Assembly: GCA_913046125.1 (NCBI GenBank)
Contig: CAJWRL010000017.1
Location: 1-13,874 of the forward strand
Reading direction: 5' to 3'
Length of the DNA stretch: 13,874 bases
From: an uncultured Gammaproteobacteria bacterium
GTDB lineage: Bacteria; Pseudomonadota; Gammaproteobacteria; GCA-002705445; GCA-002716945
The translations under genes and the position numbers were made by a program. This document shows, piece by piece, positions 7,515 through 13,874 of this stretch. The notes beneath the pieces are model-generated. The model was given only the letters and a program-made list of their open reading frames with translations, did not search any database and was not told where the DNA came from. Position 1 is the first letter of the stretch. Every line of letters starts with the position of its first letter.

Positions 7515-7841
7515 TCATAAAGAGTCTAAAAGTTTATTTATTCGCTGCCCTTTGATTAGCGTATCATCAAAGACGAATTTGATATCTGGTATTCTTTTTA
7601 GATGTACATTTCTTGATAAGTAAAATTTTATAGTTGGTTTAAGTTCATTGATTATTTTTTCTATCTTCTTGAAATTTTTATCTAATGTTACAAAAAAGAC
7701 AATGGCGCTTCTTATATCTTTACTGACCTTTATGTCCGTAATGGTGACGGTATTTTTAATTTGAGGATTATCAATACGAGTTACAATTATGTTTGCAATT
7801 TCTTTATGAAGGAGATCTTCAATTTTATTCATTCTACTCAT
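7515..7841 (-). CDS. rbfA: Ribosome-binding factor A
   Basis: Binds free 30S subunits near helix 1 of 16S rRNA and supports late maturation of the small subunit and cold adaptation. The 108-residue product is a single KH-like domain: KIEDLLHKEIANII (6-19), TITDIKVSKDIRSAIVFFV, and LKRIPDIKFVFDDTLIKG near the end match the family. E. coli RbfA has 133 residues; the missing part is the poorly conserved charged C-terminal tail. The ATG at 7841 lies six bases after the infB stop without a visible Shine-Dalgarno sequence, and a second ATG three codons in is possible. Neighbours infB and truB are the usual ones. Confidence 0.94.
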   Translation of the reverse strand: MSRMNKIEDLLHKEIANIIVTRIDNPQIKNTVTITDIKVSKDIRSAIVFFVTLDKNFKKIEKIINELKPTIKFYLSRNVHLKRIPDIKFVFDDTLIKGQRINKLLDSL

Positions 7842-7847
7842 AGTAGA

Positions 7848-10010
7848 CTATACGGAACGCTTTATTTCTGTTCTTTTGTATACTTCTATTTGATCACCAG
7901 ACTTAATATCGTTGTAATCTTTTACTCCTATGCCACACTCAGTACCACTTTTAACTTCTTTTACATCCTCTTTGAATCTTCTCAGAGATTCTAATTCTCC
8001 CTCATAAATTACTGTATTATCACGTAAAACTCTAATAGGCTGATCTTTTTGGATAGTGCCTTCAGATACAATAGAGCCTGCTATTGCTCCAAGCTTCGAT
8101 GAGCGAAAAACATCTTTAACTGTGGCAATCCCTATAATTTCTTCTTTTATTTCTGGCTCTAATTCGCCAGATAAGTCAAATTTAACGCTATCTATCAGGT
8201 CATAAATAATGCTGAAATATTTTAATGGTAAATCATGCATTTCAATTAATTTTTTTGCTTTACTATCAGCTCTAACATTAAATCCAATGATATGTGCACC
8301 AGCACTTATCGCTAAATTTATATCTGACTCAGTAATGCCTCCAACTCCACTATATATTACTTCGAGTCCAACATCAGGATTATCAATACTTTGTAGACTA
8401 TTGATTATAGCTTCACAGCTTCCTTGTACATCTGTTTTTACAAGATAATTGATAATTTTTTTATTATTTGACTCATCACCAAATGATTCAATCGAGAAAT
8501 TTTTCTGTTTGGACTGCATCTCGATTTCTTTTTGCTTTTTCTCTCGAGATGATGCGATGTCTTTAACTTTTTTCTCATCATCAGTTGATATTAATTGATC
8601 ACCAACATTTGGTGTGGCTGACAATCCGGTGAGGACGACTGGAGTGCTTGGTCCTGCATTTTTTACAGGCTTATTATACTCATTGAATAGAGCTCTTACT
8701 CTACCAAAAGTCTGGCCAACTAATACAAAGTCTTTCTGATTTAATCGACCATTCTGTATGAGTACTGTTGCTACTGGACCTTTTCCTTTGTCTAATGATG
8801 ATTCTATCACTACGCCAGTTGCGGGCCCGTTGTCATCTGCCTTAAGCTCTAAGATTTCTGCCTGTAAAACGACTGAATCTAGTAGTGAATCAACCCCCTC
8901 TCCAGTCAGAGCAGAAATTGGTACGAAAATTGTATCGCCTCCCCACTCCTCCGGGACGACATTGTTCGCGGCAAGATCATTTTTCACTTTTTCTTGATCA
9001 GCATTTTCTTTATCAATTTTATTAATTGCAATTATTAGAGGTACTTCTGCAGCCTTAGCATGCTCAATAGCCTCTTTAGTTTGAGGCATAACTCCGTCAT
9101 CTGCAGAAACTACTAAAATAACTATGTCAGTTACTTTAGCACCTCTTGCTCTCATACTCGTAAAAGCTGCGTGCCCTGGCGTATCAAGGAAAGCAATTTC
9201 GCCATTGTTAGTCTTCACACGATACGCACCTATATGCTGTGTAATCCCGCCTGATTCGGATTCAGTTATTTTCGACTTTCTTATGTAATCTAGAAGAGAA
9301 GTTTTACCATGATCAACATGGCCCATTATTGTAACAATTGGTGCTCTTGTTTTTCCATCCGTGACCTTAATTTTCTCCAAGGGGGCTATATCATCCTCAG
9401 AATCTTGAACTATTATAGGTTTATGACCGAGTTCCTCTGTAATAAGTACTGCGGTATCTTGATCCAGCGATTGGTTTACAGTCGCCATAACTCCTAGACT
9501 CATCATTTTTGCGATTAAGTCGGTATGCTTTAATGCCATTTGATTAGCTAGTTCAGCTACTGTCATAGATTGAGTGATTTTTACATCTCTAACAACTGGC
9601 TCCGTTGGTTTCTCAAATTTATGCGTGGATTGAATATCGTGCAGTTGCACTTTATTTTTTTTGTTTTTATCTTTTTTATAACTTGGGGATTTTAGATGCA
9701 GCTCCTTGTTTTCCATTTTTTCTATTTTTTCATCTTTATCTATTTTATGCTTCTTAGCAGATTTAGAATCTAGGGAAGTAACATCCTTAGAGGGAGATAC
9801 TTTTGAAATTGTGATCTCCTGCGAGGGGTTGTCTTTTACGATTTCTTTTTTTTCATCTTTTTTTATTGTCCGTGATGAGTGAGGAGTTGGGCTGCTTGAT
9901 GGCTTTGCTATAATTTTTCTTTTTCTTTTAACATGTACTCCCACAGATGAACCGCTTTTTCTTGGCGATAGAGTGTCTGTCTTGAGTTTTATGTTATCTT
10001 TGTCCGTCAT
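7848..10010 (-). CDS. infB: Translation initiation factor IF-2
   Basis: GTPase that places initiator fMet-tRNA on the 30S subunit and promotes subunit joining. From the ATG at 10010 it has 720 residues, against 890 for the long E. coli form. A Lys/Ser-rich, low-complexity N-terminus (to about 135) precedes an IF2 N-domain (about 142-194, TVAELANQMALKHTDLI). The G domain has GHVDHGKT (230-237), GGITQHIGAY, DTPGH (276-280), NKID (330-333) and SALTGEG (366-372). Domains for 50S and fMet-tRNA binding follow, with LVKTDVQGSCEAI and a C-terminal GTECGIGVKDYNDIKSGD. The start was chosen because MTDKDNIKLKT resembles the E. coli opening MTDVTIKTL and GAGG lies three bases upstream. An ATG at 10019 and a TTG at 10022 are alternatives. 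It overlaps the nusA end by 17 bases. Confidence 0.97.
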   Translation of the reverse strand: MTDKDNIKLKTDTLSPRKSGSSVGVHVKRKRKIIAKPSSSPTPHSSRTIKKDEKKEIVKDNPSQEITISKVSPSKDVTSLDSKSAKKHKIDKDEKIEKMENKELHLKSPSYKKDKNKKNKVQLHDIQSTHKFEKPTEPVVRDVKITQSMTVAELANQMALKHTDLIAKMMSLGVMATVNQSLDQDTAVLITEELGHKPIIVQDSEDDIAPLEKIKVTDGKTRAPIVTIMGHVDHGKTSLLDYIRKSKITESESGGITQHIGAYRVKTNNGEIAFLDTPGHAAFTSMRARGAKVTDIVILVVSADDGVMPQTKEAIEHAKAAEVPLIIAINKIDKENADQEKVKNDLAANNVVPEEWGGDTIFVPISALTGEGVDSLLDSVVLQAEILELKADDNGPATGVVIESSLDKGKGPVATVLIQNGRLNQKDFVLVGQTFGRVRALFNEYNKPVKNAGPSTPVVLTGLSATPNVGDQLISTDDEKKVKDIASSREKKQKEIEMQSKQKNFSIESFGDESNNKKIINYLVKTDVQGSCEAIINSLQSIDNPDVGLEVIYSGVGGITESDINLAISAGAHIIGFNVRADSKAKKLIEMHDLPLKYFSIIYDLIDSVKFDLSGELEPEIKEEIIGIATVKDVFRSSKLGAIAGSIVSEGTIQKDQPIRVLRDNTVIYEGELESLRRFKEDVKEVKSGTECGIGVKDYNDIKSGDQIEVYKRTEIKRSV

Positions 10011-11514
10011 TTTCCTCATCAAACCAGCTTTCTCTAGCTTGCATAATTACTTTGCCAGCAGTCTCATTCGAAATATCAATAATATCCAGCAGTTCATCAA
10101 TCGATAAGTCTGCTATATCATTAATTGTTAATATATCACTATTTCTAAGTAAAGTGACTTGATCATCGGTTAAATTATCTAAATTAGTTAATGAATTCTT
10201 GTCATCAATCTCTTTTTGTTGAATCTCGTATTCATCAATGGCCCTTTTTCTTAATTCACTTACGAGTTCTTTATCAAAACCATTAATATCTTGGAGCTCC
10301 TCAATTTCACACAATGCAATCTCGTCTATACTTGTAAAGCCCTCCTCAGCGAGGATCTTTGCCACATCATTATCAACATTAAGATCTTTTTGGAATTTTG
10401 CAGCAGTTTCTTCCTCTTCTTTTGTATTCTTGTCATCAGCTTCATCTTTACTCATAACATTTAAATTCCAACCTGTGAGCTCACTTGCAAGTCTGACATT
10501 CTGTCCACCTCTTCCGATTGCTTGTGATAATTGCTCCTCTGCTACAGCAATATCCATTGTTTTACTTGTTTCATCTACTACGATTGATAAAACTTCTGCA
10601 GGTGACATAGCATTTATTACAAATTTCGCAGGATCATCGTCCCAAGGAATAATATCAATTCTCTCTCCTGCAAGTTCATTTGAAACTGATTGTACCCGAG
10701 ATCCCCTCATTCCAACGCACGCACCGATAGCATCTAACTTTGGATCATTGGATTTAACAGCTATTTTTGCTCTTACGCCAGGGTCCCTCGATGCACCGAG
10801 TATCTCAATAATACCTTGACCTACTTCAGGAACCTCTAATCGGAAAAGTTCAATTAAAAACTCAGAACACTTTCTTGAGATATAAAGTTGTGGTCCTCTA
10901 GACTCAGATTGAACATCCATTAAATAACCTCTAATTCTATCTCCTGGCTTTATAATTTCTCTGGGAATTAAATTATCTTTTAAAATCATCGCCTCATCAG
11001 ATATACTTCCGCTTTCATTTGAACTCAGATCTAAAAAAACATTATTCTTATCAACTCTCCTCACAATTCCGAATAATAACTCACCTATTTTAGGAGAGTA
11101 TAGATCAACAATTCTGTTTCTCTCCGCAGCTTTCAATCGTGACACAATATTTTGTTTGGCGGTCTGAGCAACAATTCTTCCAAATTCAACTGATTCAATT
11201 TCTTCAGTGATGAAGTCTCCGACTTCTATTTTTGGGTCTTTTTCTTTTGCTAAGTCTAGTAACATTTTCATCTCATATTCGTCATCAACTAACATTTCAT
11301 CTACTACTTCCCATCTTCGTAATGTTTTGTATGATCCGTCATCTTGATTGATAGTTACCTGTACGTCTATCTCATCTTGAGTTTTATTATCAAGTTTGTA
11401 TTTCTTTTTGACAGCTGATGCCAATGCATGCTCCATGGCATCAATAATAATTTCTCTATCTACATTTTTTTCATTTGAAACAGTATCGATGATGAGAAGA
11501 ATCTCTTTATTCAT
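9994..11514 (-). CDS. nusA: Transcription termination/antitermination protein NusA
   Basis: Binds RNA polymerase and nascent RNA, enhancing pausing and intrinsic termination and taking part in antitermination of rRNA operons. The 506 residues (495 in E. coli) follow the full gammaproteobacterial plan: polymerase-binding N-domain (1-130, opening MNKEILLIIDTVSNEK), S1 (about 143-205), KH1 (about 233-300, ACVGMRGSRVQSV) and KH2 (about 305-358, AIGRGGQNVRLAS). Two C-terminal acidic helix-hairpin-helix repeats follow (about 375-425 and 448-496), ending AGKVIMQARESWF. The two C-terminal repeats are typical of proteobacterial NusA. ATG overlaps the rimP TGA (ATGA), and a good Shine-Dalgarno sequence lies eight bases upstream, inside rimP. 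Confidence 0.98.
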   Translation of the reverse strand: MNKEILLIIDTVSNEKNVDREIIIDAMEHALASAVKKKYKLDNKTQDEIDVQVTINQDDGSYKTLRRWEVVDEMLVDDEYEMKMLLDLAKEKDPKIEVGDFITEEIESVEFGRIVAQTAKQNIVSRLKAAERNRIVDLYSPKIGELLFGIVRRVDKNNVFLDLSSNESGSISDEAMILKDNLIPREIIKPGDRIRGYLMDVQSESRGPQLYISRKCSEFLIELFRLEVPEVGQGIIEILGASRDPGVRAKIAVKSNDPKLDAIGACVGMRGSRVQSVSNELAGERIDIIPWDDDPAKFVINAMSPAEVLSIVVDETSKTMDIAVAEEQLSQAIGRGGQNVRLASELTGWNLNVMSKDEADDKNTKEEEETAAKFQKDLNVDNDVAKILAEEGFTSIDEIALCEIEELQDINGFDKELVSELRKRAIDEYEIQQKEIDDKNSLTNLDNLTDDQVTLLRNSDILTINDIADLSIDELLDIIDISNETAGKVIMQARESWFDEENDGQR

Positions 11515-11966
11515 ACTTTTATCTCCCTAATTAGGTTAGCTTTTTTAATATCATCTATTGATATCTCAATGGTATTATCTTGATTAGGAAAAGTTATTTT
11601 TTTATTAATCACTTTATATTCTCCAATAAAACGTTTTTGATTATTAACGCTTCTCTTAAGCTCAATAAACGCTTTTTCACCTTGATATTTTATAAAATCC
11701 CTTATGTCAAATAGTGGCCTATTAATTCCTGGTGAAGATACCTCAATGCTATAATCATCATCAACTAAGCTATCGAGTTTTATAATATTCTGCGCGACCT
11801 TTGTTACCTCCGCACACGTGTTGATCGTGACTCCTTGGTCAGATTCAATCATAATTTCAATAAATTTTTGATTTCGAGCTCTGAAAATTTTAACATTTAT
11901 AGCTTCGACATCGTTCTCAAGAATATTATTGAGTCTATTCATAAGTTTTTCTTCAGTATCATTCAT
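11511..11966 (-). CDS. rimP: Ribosome maturation factor RimP
   Basis: Assists assembly of the 30S subunit. Its 151 residues match the E. coli length (150). The family signature YSIEVSSPGINRPLF (about 73-87) is clear, followed by an SH3-like C-terminal domain ending KKANLIREIKV, comparable to E. coli IQKANLVPHF. The first ATG (11966) gives EEKL in the position of E. coli EQKL, so it is preferred over the ATG at codon nine. No Shine-Dalgarno sequence is visible. It is the first protein gene after the initiator tRNA, as in the E. coli metY-rimP-nusA-infB operon, and overlaps nusA by four bases. Confidence 0.96.
   Translation of the reverse strand: MNDTEEKLMNRLNNILENDVEAINVKIFRARNQKFIEIMIESDQGVTINTCAEVTKVAQNIIKLDSLVDDDYSIEVSSPGINRPLFDIRDFIKYQGEKAFIELKRSVNNQKRFIGEYKVINKKITFPNQDNTIEISIDDIKKANLIREIKV
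11523..11528 (-). promoter_or_regulatory. Strong Shine-Dalgarno sequence of nusA
   Basis: AGGGAG lies eight bases before the nusA ATG, inside the end of rimP. It fixes the nusA start and stands out because most other genes in the window lack such a site. Confidence 0.75.
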
Positions 11967-11977
11967 AAATACGCATT

Positions 11978-11998
11978 AAAATGGCCCCAAATGGAGCC
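11978..11998 (-). terminator. GC hairpin with U tail between tRNA-fMet and rimP (terminator or 5' leader stem-loop)
   Basis: Minus-strand RNA reads GGCUCC-AUUU-GGGGCC then AUUUUAAU: a six-pair stem with one U-G wobble, a four-base loop and four U residues. On the plus strand the same position is a C/A mismatch, so the fold favours minus-strand RNA. It could end or attenuate transcripts coming from nuoN and the tRNA. If the promoter at 12006-12034 is used, it would instead sit at the very 5' end of the rimP mRNA. E. coli also has terminators between metY and rimP. Confidence 0.5.
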
Positions 11999-12005
11999 TG
12001 TATGT

Positions 12006-12025
12006 ATTGTATATCAAAATACAAT
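12006..12025. repeat. Perfect 7-base inverted repeat in the tRNA-rimP gap
   Basis: ATTGTAT and ATACAAT flank six bases (ATCAAA on the plus strand). No GC base pairs beyond one per arm and no T run follow, so it is a poor terminator. It overlaps the putative rimP -10 box and could be an operator or an RNA-processing fold. Confidence 0.45.
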
Positions 12026-12034
12026 GAATGCGAA
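12006..12034 (-). promoter_or_regulatory. Putative rimP-nusA-infB promoter
   Basis: On the minus strand TTCGCA (12034-12029, four of six) and TACAAT (12011-12006, five of six) are spaced by 17 bases. The predicted start is near 11999, immediately before the GC hairpin, leaving a leader of about 33 bases. The -10 box is one arm of a perfect inverted repeat. Moderate support only, since the region is AT-rich. Confidence 0.4.
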
Positions 12035-12051
12035 AGAAATTTACAGATTCT

Positions 12052-12128
<77 letters not shown>

Positions 12129-12139
12129 CTGATTCGAAG

Positions 12140-12166
12140 TCTATAGTTTATGAGATTTATTTTCAA
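12140..12166 (-). promoter_or_regulatory. Possible tRNA-fMet promoter
   Basis: On the minus strand TTGAAA (12166-12161, next to the nuoN stop) and TATAGA (12145-12140) lie in the 39-base gap before the tRNA. The spacer is only 15 bases, shorter than ideal. Read-through from the nuo operon is an alternative source of the tRNA. Confidence 0.3.
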
Positions 12167-12167
12167 G

Positions 12168-13598
12168 TTAAATAGAAATAACTGCAAGAAGATTAACAAG
12201 AAAGCTTGTAGTGTCAAACAATATAAAAGGAAAAATCCCTAAACCTAATAGTAAAATTACATTTATTGATAAAAGTATATTACTACTTGTGTATGTGGAG
12301 ATTAAGTTCTCTCGCTCCTCGAAGTAAACGGTTTTAATTACTCTTAAATAGTAATATGCAGATACAACAGTCATCAGAACCACAATTATCGAAAGAAGAA
12401 TATAACTATTATTTATCAAAGCTTGAATCACCATCAACTTTGCGTGAAAACCAATTAAAGGCGGTATACCTGCCGAAGATAACATCGTAATAAGAATAAG
12501 TATTGCAAAATATGGATGAGTTTTTGACAGTCCAGCTAAATCTGAAATATTCTCAATTCCATGACTATTAGAGGTAATGTGTGTCACAACTCCAAATGAA
12601 GCTAGAGCAGTGAATGAATAAACAATTGTATAGTACAATGATGCATGAAGACCATCATTAGACACTAGTGCCATAGCTAGAATTATAAAACCGATATTTG
12701 ATATAGCAGAATATGCCAGAAGTCTTTTAATATTTTCCTGAGTAAGGGCAAAAATACTACCTATAATAATTGATGCTATACCAATAAAGACTAGAATATC
12801 TGACCATACATATTCCAGCGCCATAAATGGGATAAAATATAATTTTAGAAAGACGATGAATACTGCTATTTTGGGAAGAGTGCTAAGGAGAATAGTAGTG
12901 CTTATTAGTGAACCTTGATAAATATCTGGTACCCATATGTGAAATGGTGCCGCACCAAACTTAAAGCATAAACTTGCCGTGATAAATACTATCCCAAAAA
13001 TGATACCTAAAAACTGAACAGAGTTACTATTAATATTTCTAATTTGATCGGCAATTTCAAAATAATTGATAGAGCCAGTGAATCCATAAATTAATGATAT
13101 TCCGAACAAAAGGATACCAGATGACATTGCGCCTAAAACATAATACTTTATAGCTGCCTCGGAAGATAATCCAGAGTGTTTGTTAAAACCAATAAGCGCA
13201 TATAGCGCTAGAGATAAAAGTTCTATTCCTAAATAAAGCATTAGTAAACTGTACGATGAGATCATTACCATAGTGCCAACTAGTCCTAGAATAGAAATAG
13301 TGAAATACTCAATCTTAAGACTATTTAAATAGTTTAGATGTTGGTAAGTGTATTGAAAAATAATTATCGATCCTAAAAGAAGTATGAATTTGATCAAACT
13401 AGTAAACTCACTAAATTCATAGGAACTATAGTTTTGTTGTGGAACTTCAGTTATTGCATACAATGATGCAATTATTAACAAAAGCTGTATCAAGAAAAAT
13501 GAAATATACTTATGTTTCTGTAGATACAGGTCGATTATAATTATCAGAAGAACACCAACAGAAAGTATTACCTCGGGAATATAAAATAATTCAACCAT
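12168..13598 (-). CDS. nuoN: NADH-quinone oxidoreductase subunit N
   Basis: Antiporter-like membrane subunit of complex I, one of the proton-translocating modules. The 476 residues (485 in E. coli) are strongly hydrophobic throughout, consistent with about 14 membrane helices. Key charged residues can be placed: Glu126 in GIELLSL (E. coli Glu133), Lys213 in CFKFGAAPFHIWVPDIYQG (E. coli Lys217), Lys243 in STLPKIAVF (E. coli Lys247) and Lys387 in GFHAKLMV (E. coli Lys395). The PPLIGFHAK stretch is the family signature of the discontinuous helix 12. The ATG overlaps the nuoM stop by one base (TGATG) and has AGGA eight bases upstream. It is the last gene of the nuo operon, 39 bases before the initiator tRNA. 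Confidence 0.97.
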   Translation of the reverse strand: MVELFYIPEVILSVGVLLIIIIDLYLQKHKYISFFLIQLLLIIASLYAITEVPQQNYSSYEFSEFTSLIKFILLLGSIIIFQYTYQHLNYLNSLKIEYFTISILGLVGTMVMISSYSLLMLYLGIELLSLALYALIGFNKHSGLSSEAAIKYYVLGAMSSGILLFGISLIYGFTGSINYFEIADQIRNINSNSVQFLGIIFGIVFITASLCFKFGAAPFHIWVPDIYQGSLISTTILLSTLPKIAVFIVFLKLYFIPFMALEYVWSDILVFIGIASIIIGSIFALTQENIKRLLAYSAISNIGFIILAMALVSNDGLHASLYYTIVYSFTALASFGVVTHITSNSHGIENISDLAGLSKTHPYFAILILITMLSSAGIPPLIGFHAKLMVIQALINNSYILLSIIVVLMTVVSAYYYLRVIKTVYFEERENLISTYTSSNILLSINVILLLGLGIFPFILFDTTSFLVNLLAVISI

Positions 13599-13874
13599 CA
13601 GGCCTTTCCTAAAGATATTGACGAGATAATATCGCTGACTGATTTATCCAAAAGATTAAATAATAAATCTGGACTTATTCCCAAATAGAGTACAAAGATG
13701 ACTAAAGTGCCTAAAACTATTTTCTCATTACTTTTACACTCTAAATAGCCTTGAGAATTTTTCTGGTTATCCCCAAATAAAACATTTTTTCCTAATTTAA
13801 GTGAATACGATGCAGACAATATTAATGAAAGTGCTGCAAGGAAGCCAAAAAGAAAGCTTGAGCCAAGAGAGGAT
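13598..13874 (-). CDS. nuoM: NADH-quinone oxidoreductase subunit M, 3' end
   Basis: The last 91 codons of a gene running in from beyond the right edge. The frame is open to the window end. It shows a hydrophobic helix leading into SASYSLKLGKNVLFGD, comparable to the helix 13 to 14 region of NuoM (ASVYSLAMLHRAYFG in E. coli), then a final membrane helix (IVLGTLVIFVLYLGISPDLL) with the typical GxxP-type bend and a short amphipathic tail. Position directly before nuoN with a TGATG overlap fits the usual nuoL-M-N order. The conserved catalytic Glu and Lys residues of the family lie outside the window. Confidence 0.9.
   Translation of the reverse strand, partial: SSLGSSFLFGFLAALSLILSASYSLKLGKNVLFGDNQKNSQGYLECKSNEKIVLGTLVIFVLYLGISPDLLFNLLDKSVSDIISSISLGKA
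13607..13610 (-). promoter_or_regulatory. Shine-Dalgarno sequence of nuoN
   Basis: AGGA lies eight bases before the nuoN ATG, inside nuoM, and supports this start together with the TGATG overlap. Confidence 0.6.

Noticed and set aside
10011..10022. Upstream TTG (10022) or ATG (10019) as the infB start
   Set aside because: Possible, but the ATG at 10010 has GAGG just upstream and gives an opening similar to E. coli IF-2; kept only as alternatives.
10238..10819. Long plus-strand open frame of 193 codons opposite nusA
   Set aside because: It lies wholly within nusA, whose domains are intact, and its Ser/Leu-rich product looks like the complement of an acidic, Lys-rich coding strand.

Overview
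This is an AT-rich, gene-dense chromosomal stretch from a gammaproteobacterium-like organism. It holds core housekeeping genes, with no mobile elements, CRISPR arrays or long non-coding stretches. Two conserved gene orders support the placement: xseA divergent from guaB-guaA, and an initiator tRNA followed by rimP-nusA-infB-rbfA-truB-rpsO-pnp, which is the E. coli metY-nusA operon order. Low G+C (about one third by eye), very short gaps and overlapping genes suggest a streamlined, possibly marine, lineage such as SAR86 or a similar clade. That finer placement is inference from composition and compactness only.

Layout. Positions 1-2377 (minus strand) carry guaB and the first 295 codons of guaA, the two steps from IMP to GMP. 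Positions 2420-4219 (plus strand) carry xseA (large subunit of exonuclease VII) and dksA, whose zinc-finger cysteines are mostly replaced. dksA ends tail-to-tail with pnp and their stop codons interlock. Positions 4216-12128 (minus strand) form one long expression cluster, read from high to low coordinate: initiator tRNA-fMet, rimP, nusA, infB, rbfA, truB, rpsO, pnp. It joins 30S maturation (RimP, RbfA, S15), transcription elongation and termination (NusA), translation initiation (IF2 and initiator tRNA), tRNA pseudouridylation (TruB) and RNA decay (PNPase). Upstream on the same strand, 12168-13874 holds nuoN and the 3' end of nuoM, the tail of a complex I operon.

Regulation visible in the sequence: a good promoter before rpsO (extended -10), a perfect TATAAT box so close to the guaB start that its mRNA may be leaderless, and a probable promoter plus a GC hairpin with a U tail between the tRNA and rimP. 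Most gene starts lack a clear Shine-Dalgarno sequence; nusA and nuoN, both inside operons, are the exceptions. Several junctions (guaB/guaA, rpsO/pnp, rimP/nusA, nuoM/nuoN) overlap by 1-4 bases, so translational coupling is likely.

I did not find a new system. The points most worth a second look are sequence deviations inside core genes: a nearly cysteine-less DksA finger, a TruB lacking the conserved His near its catalytic Asp, an initiator tRNA with a U1-G72 end pair, and an rpsO-pnp junction with no room for the E. coli-type RNase III leader.
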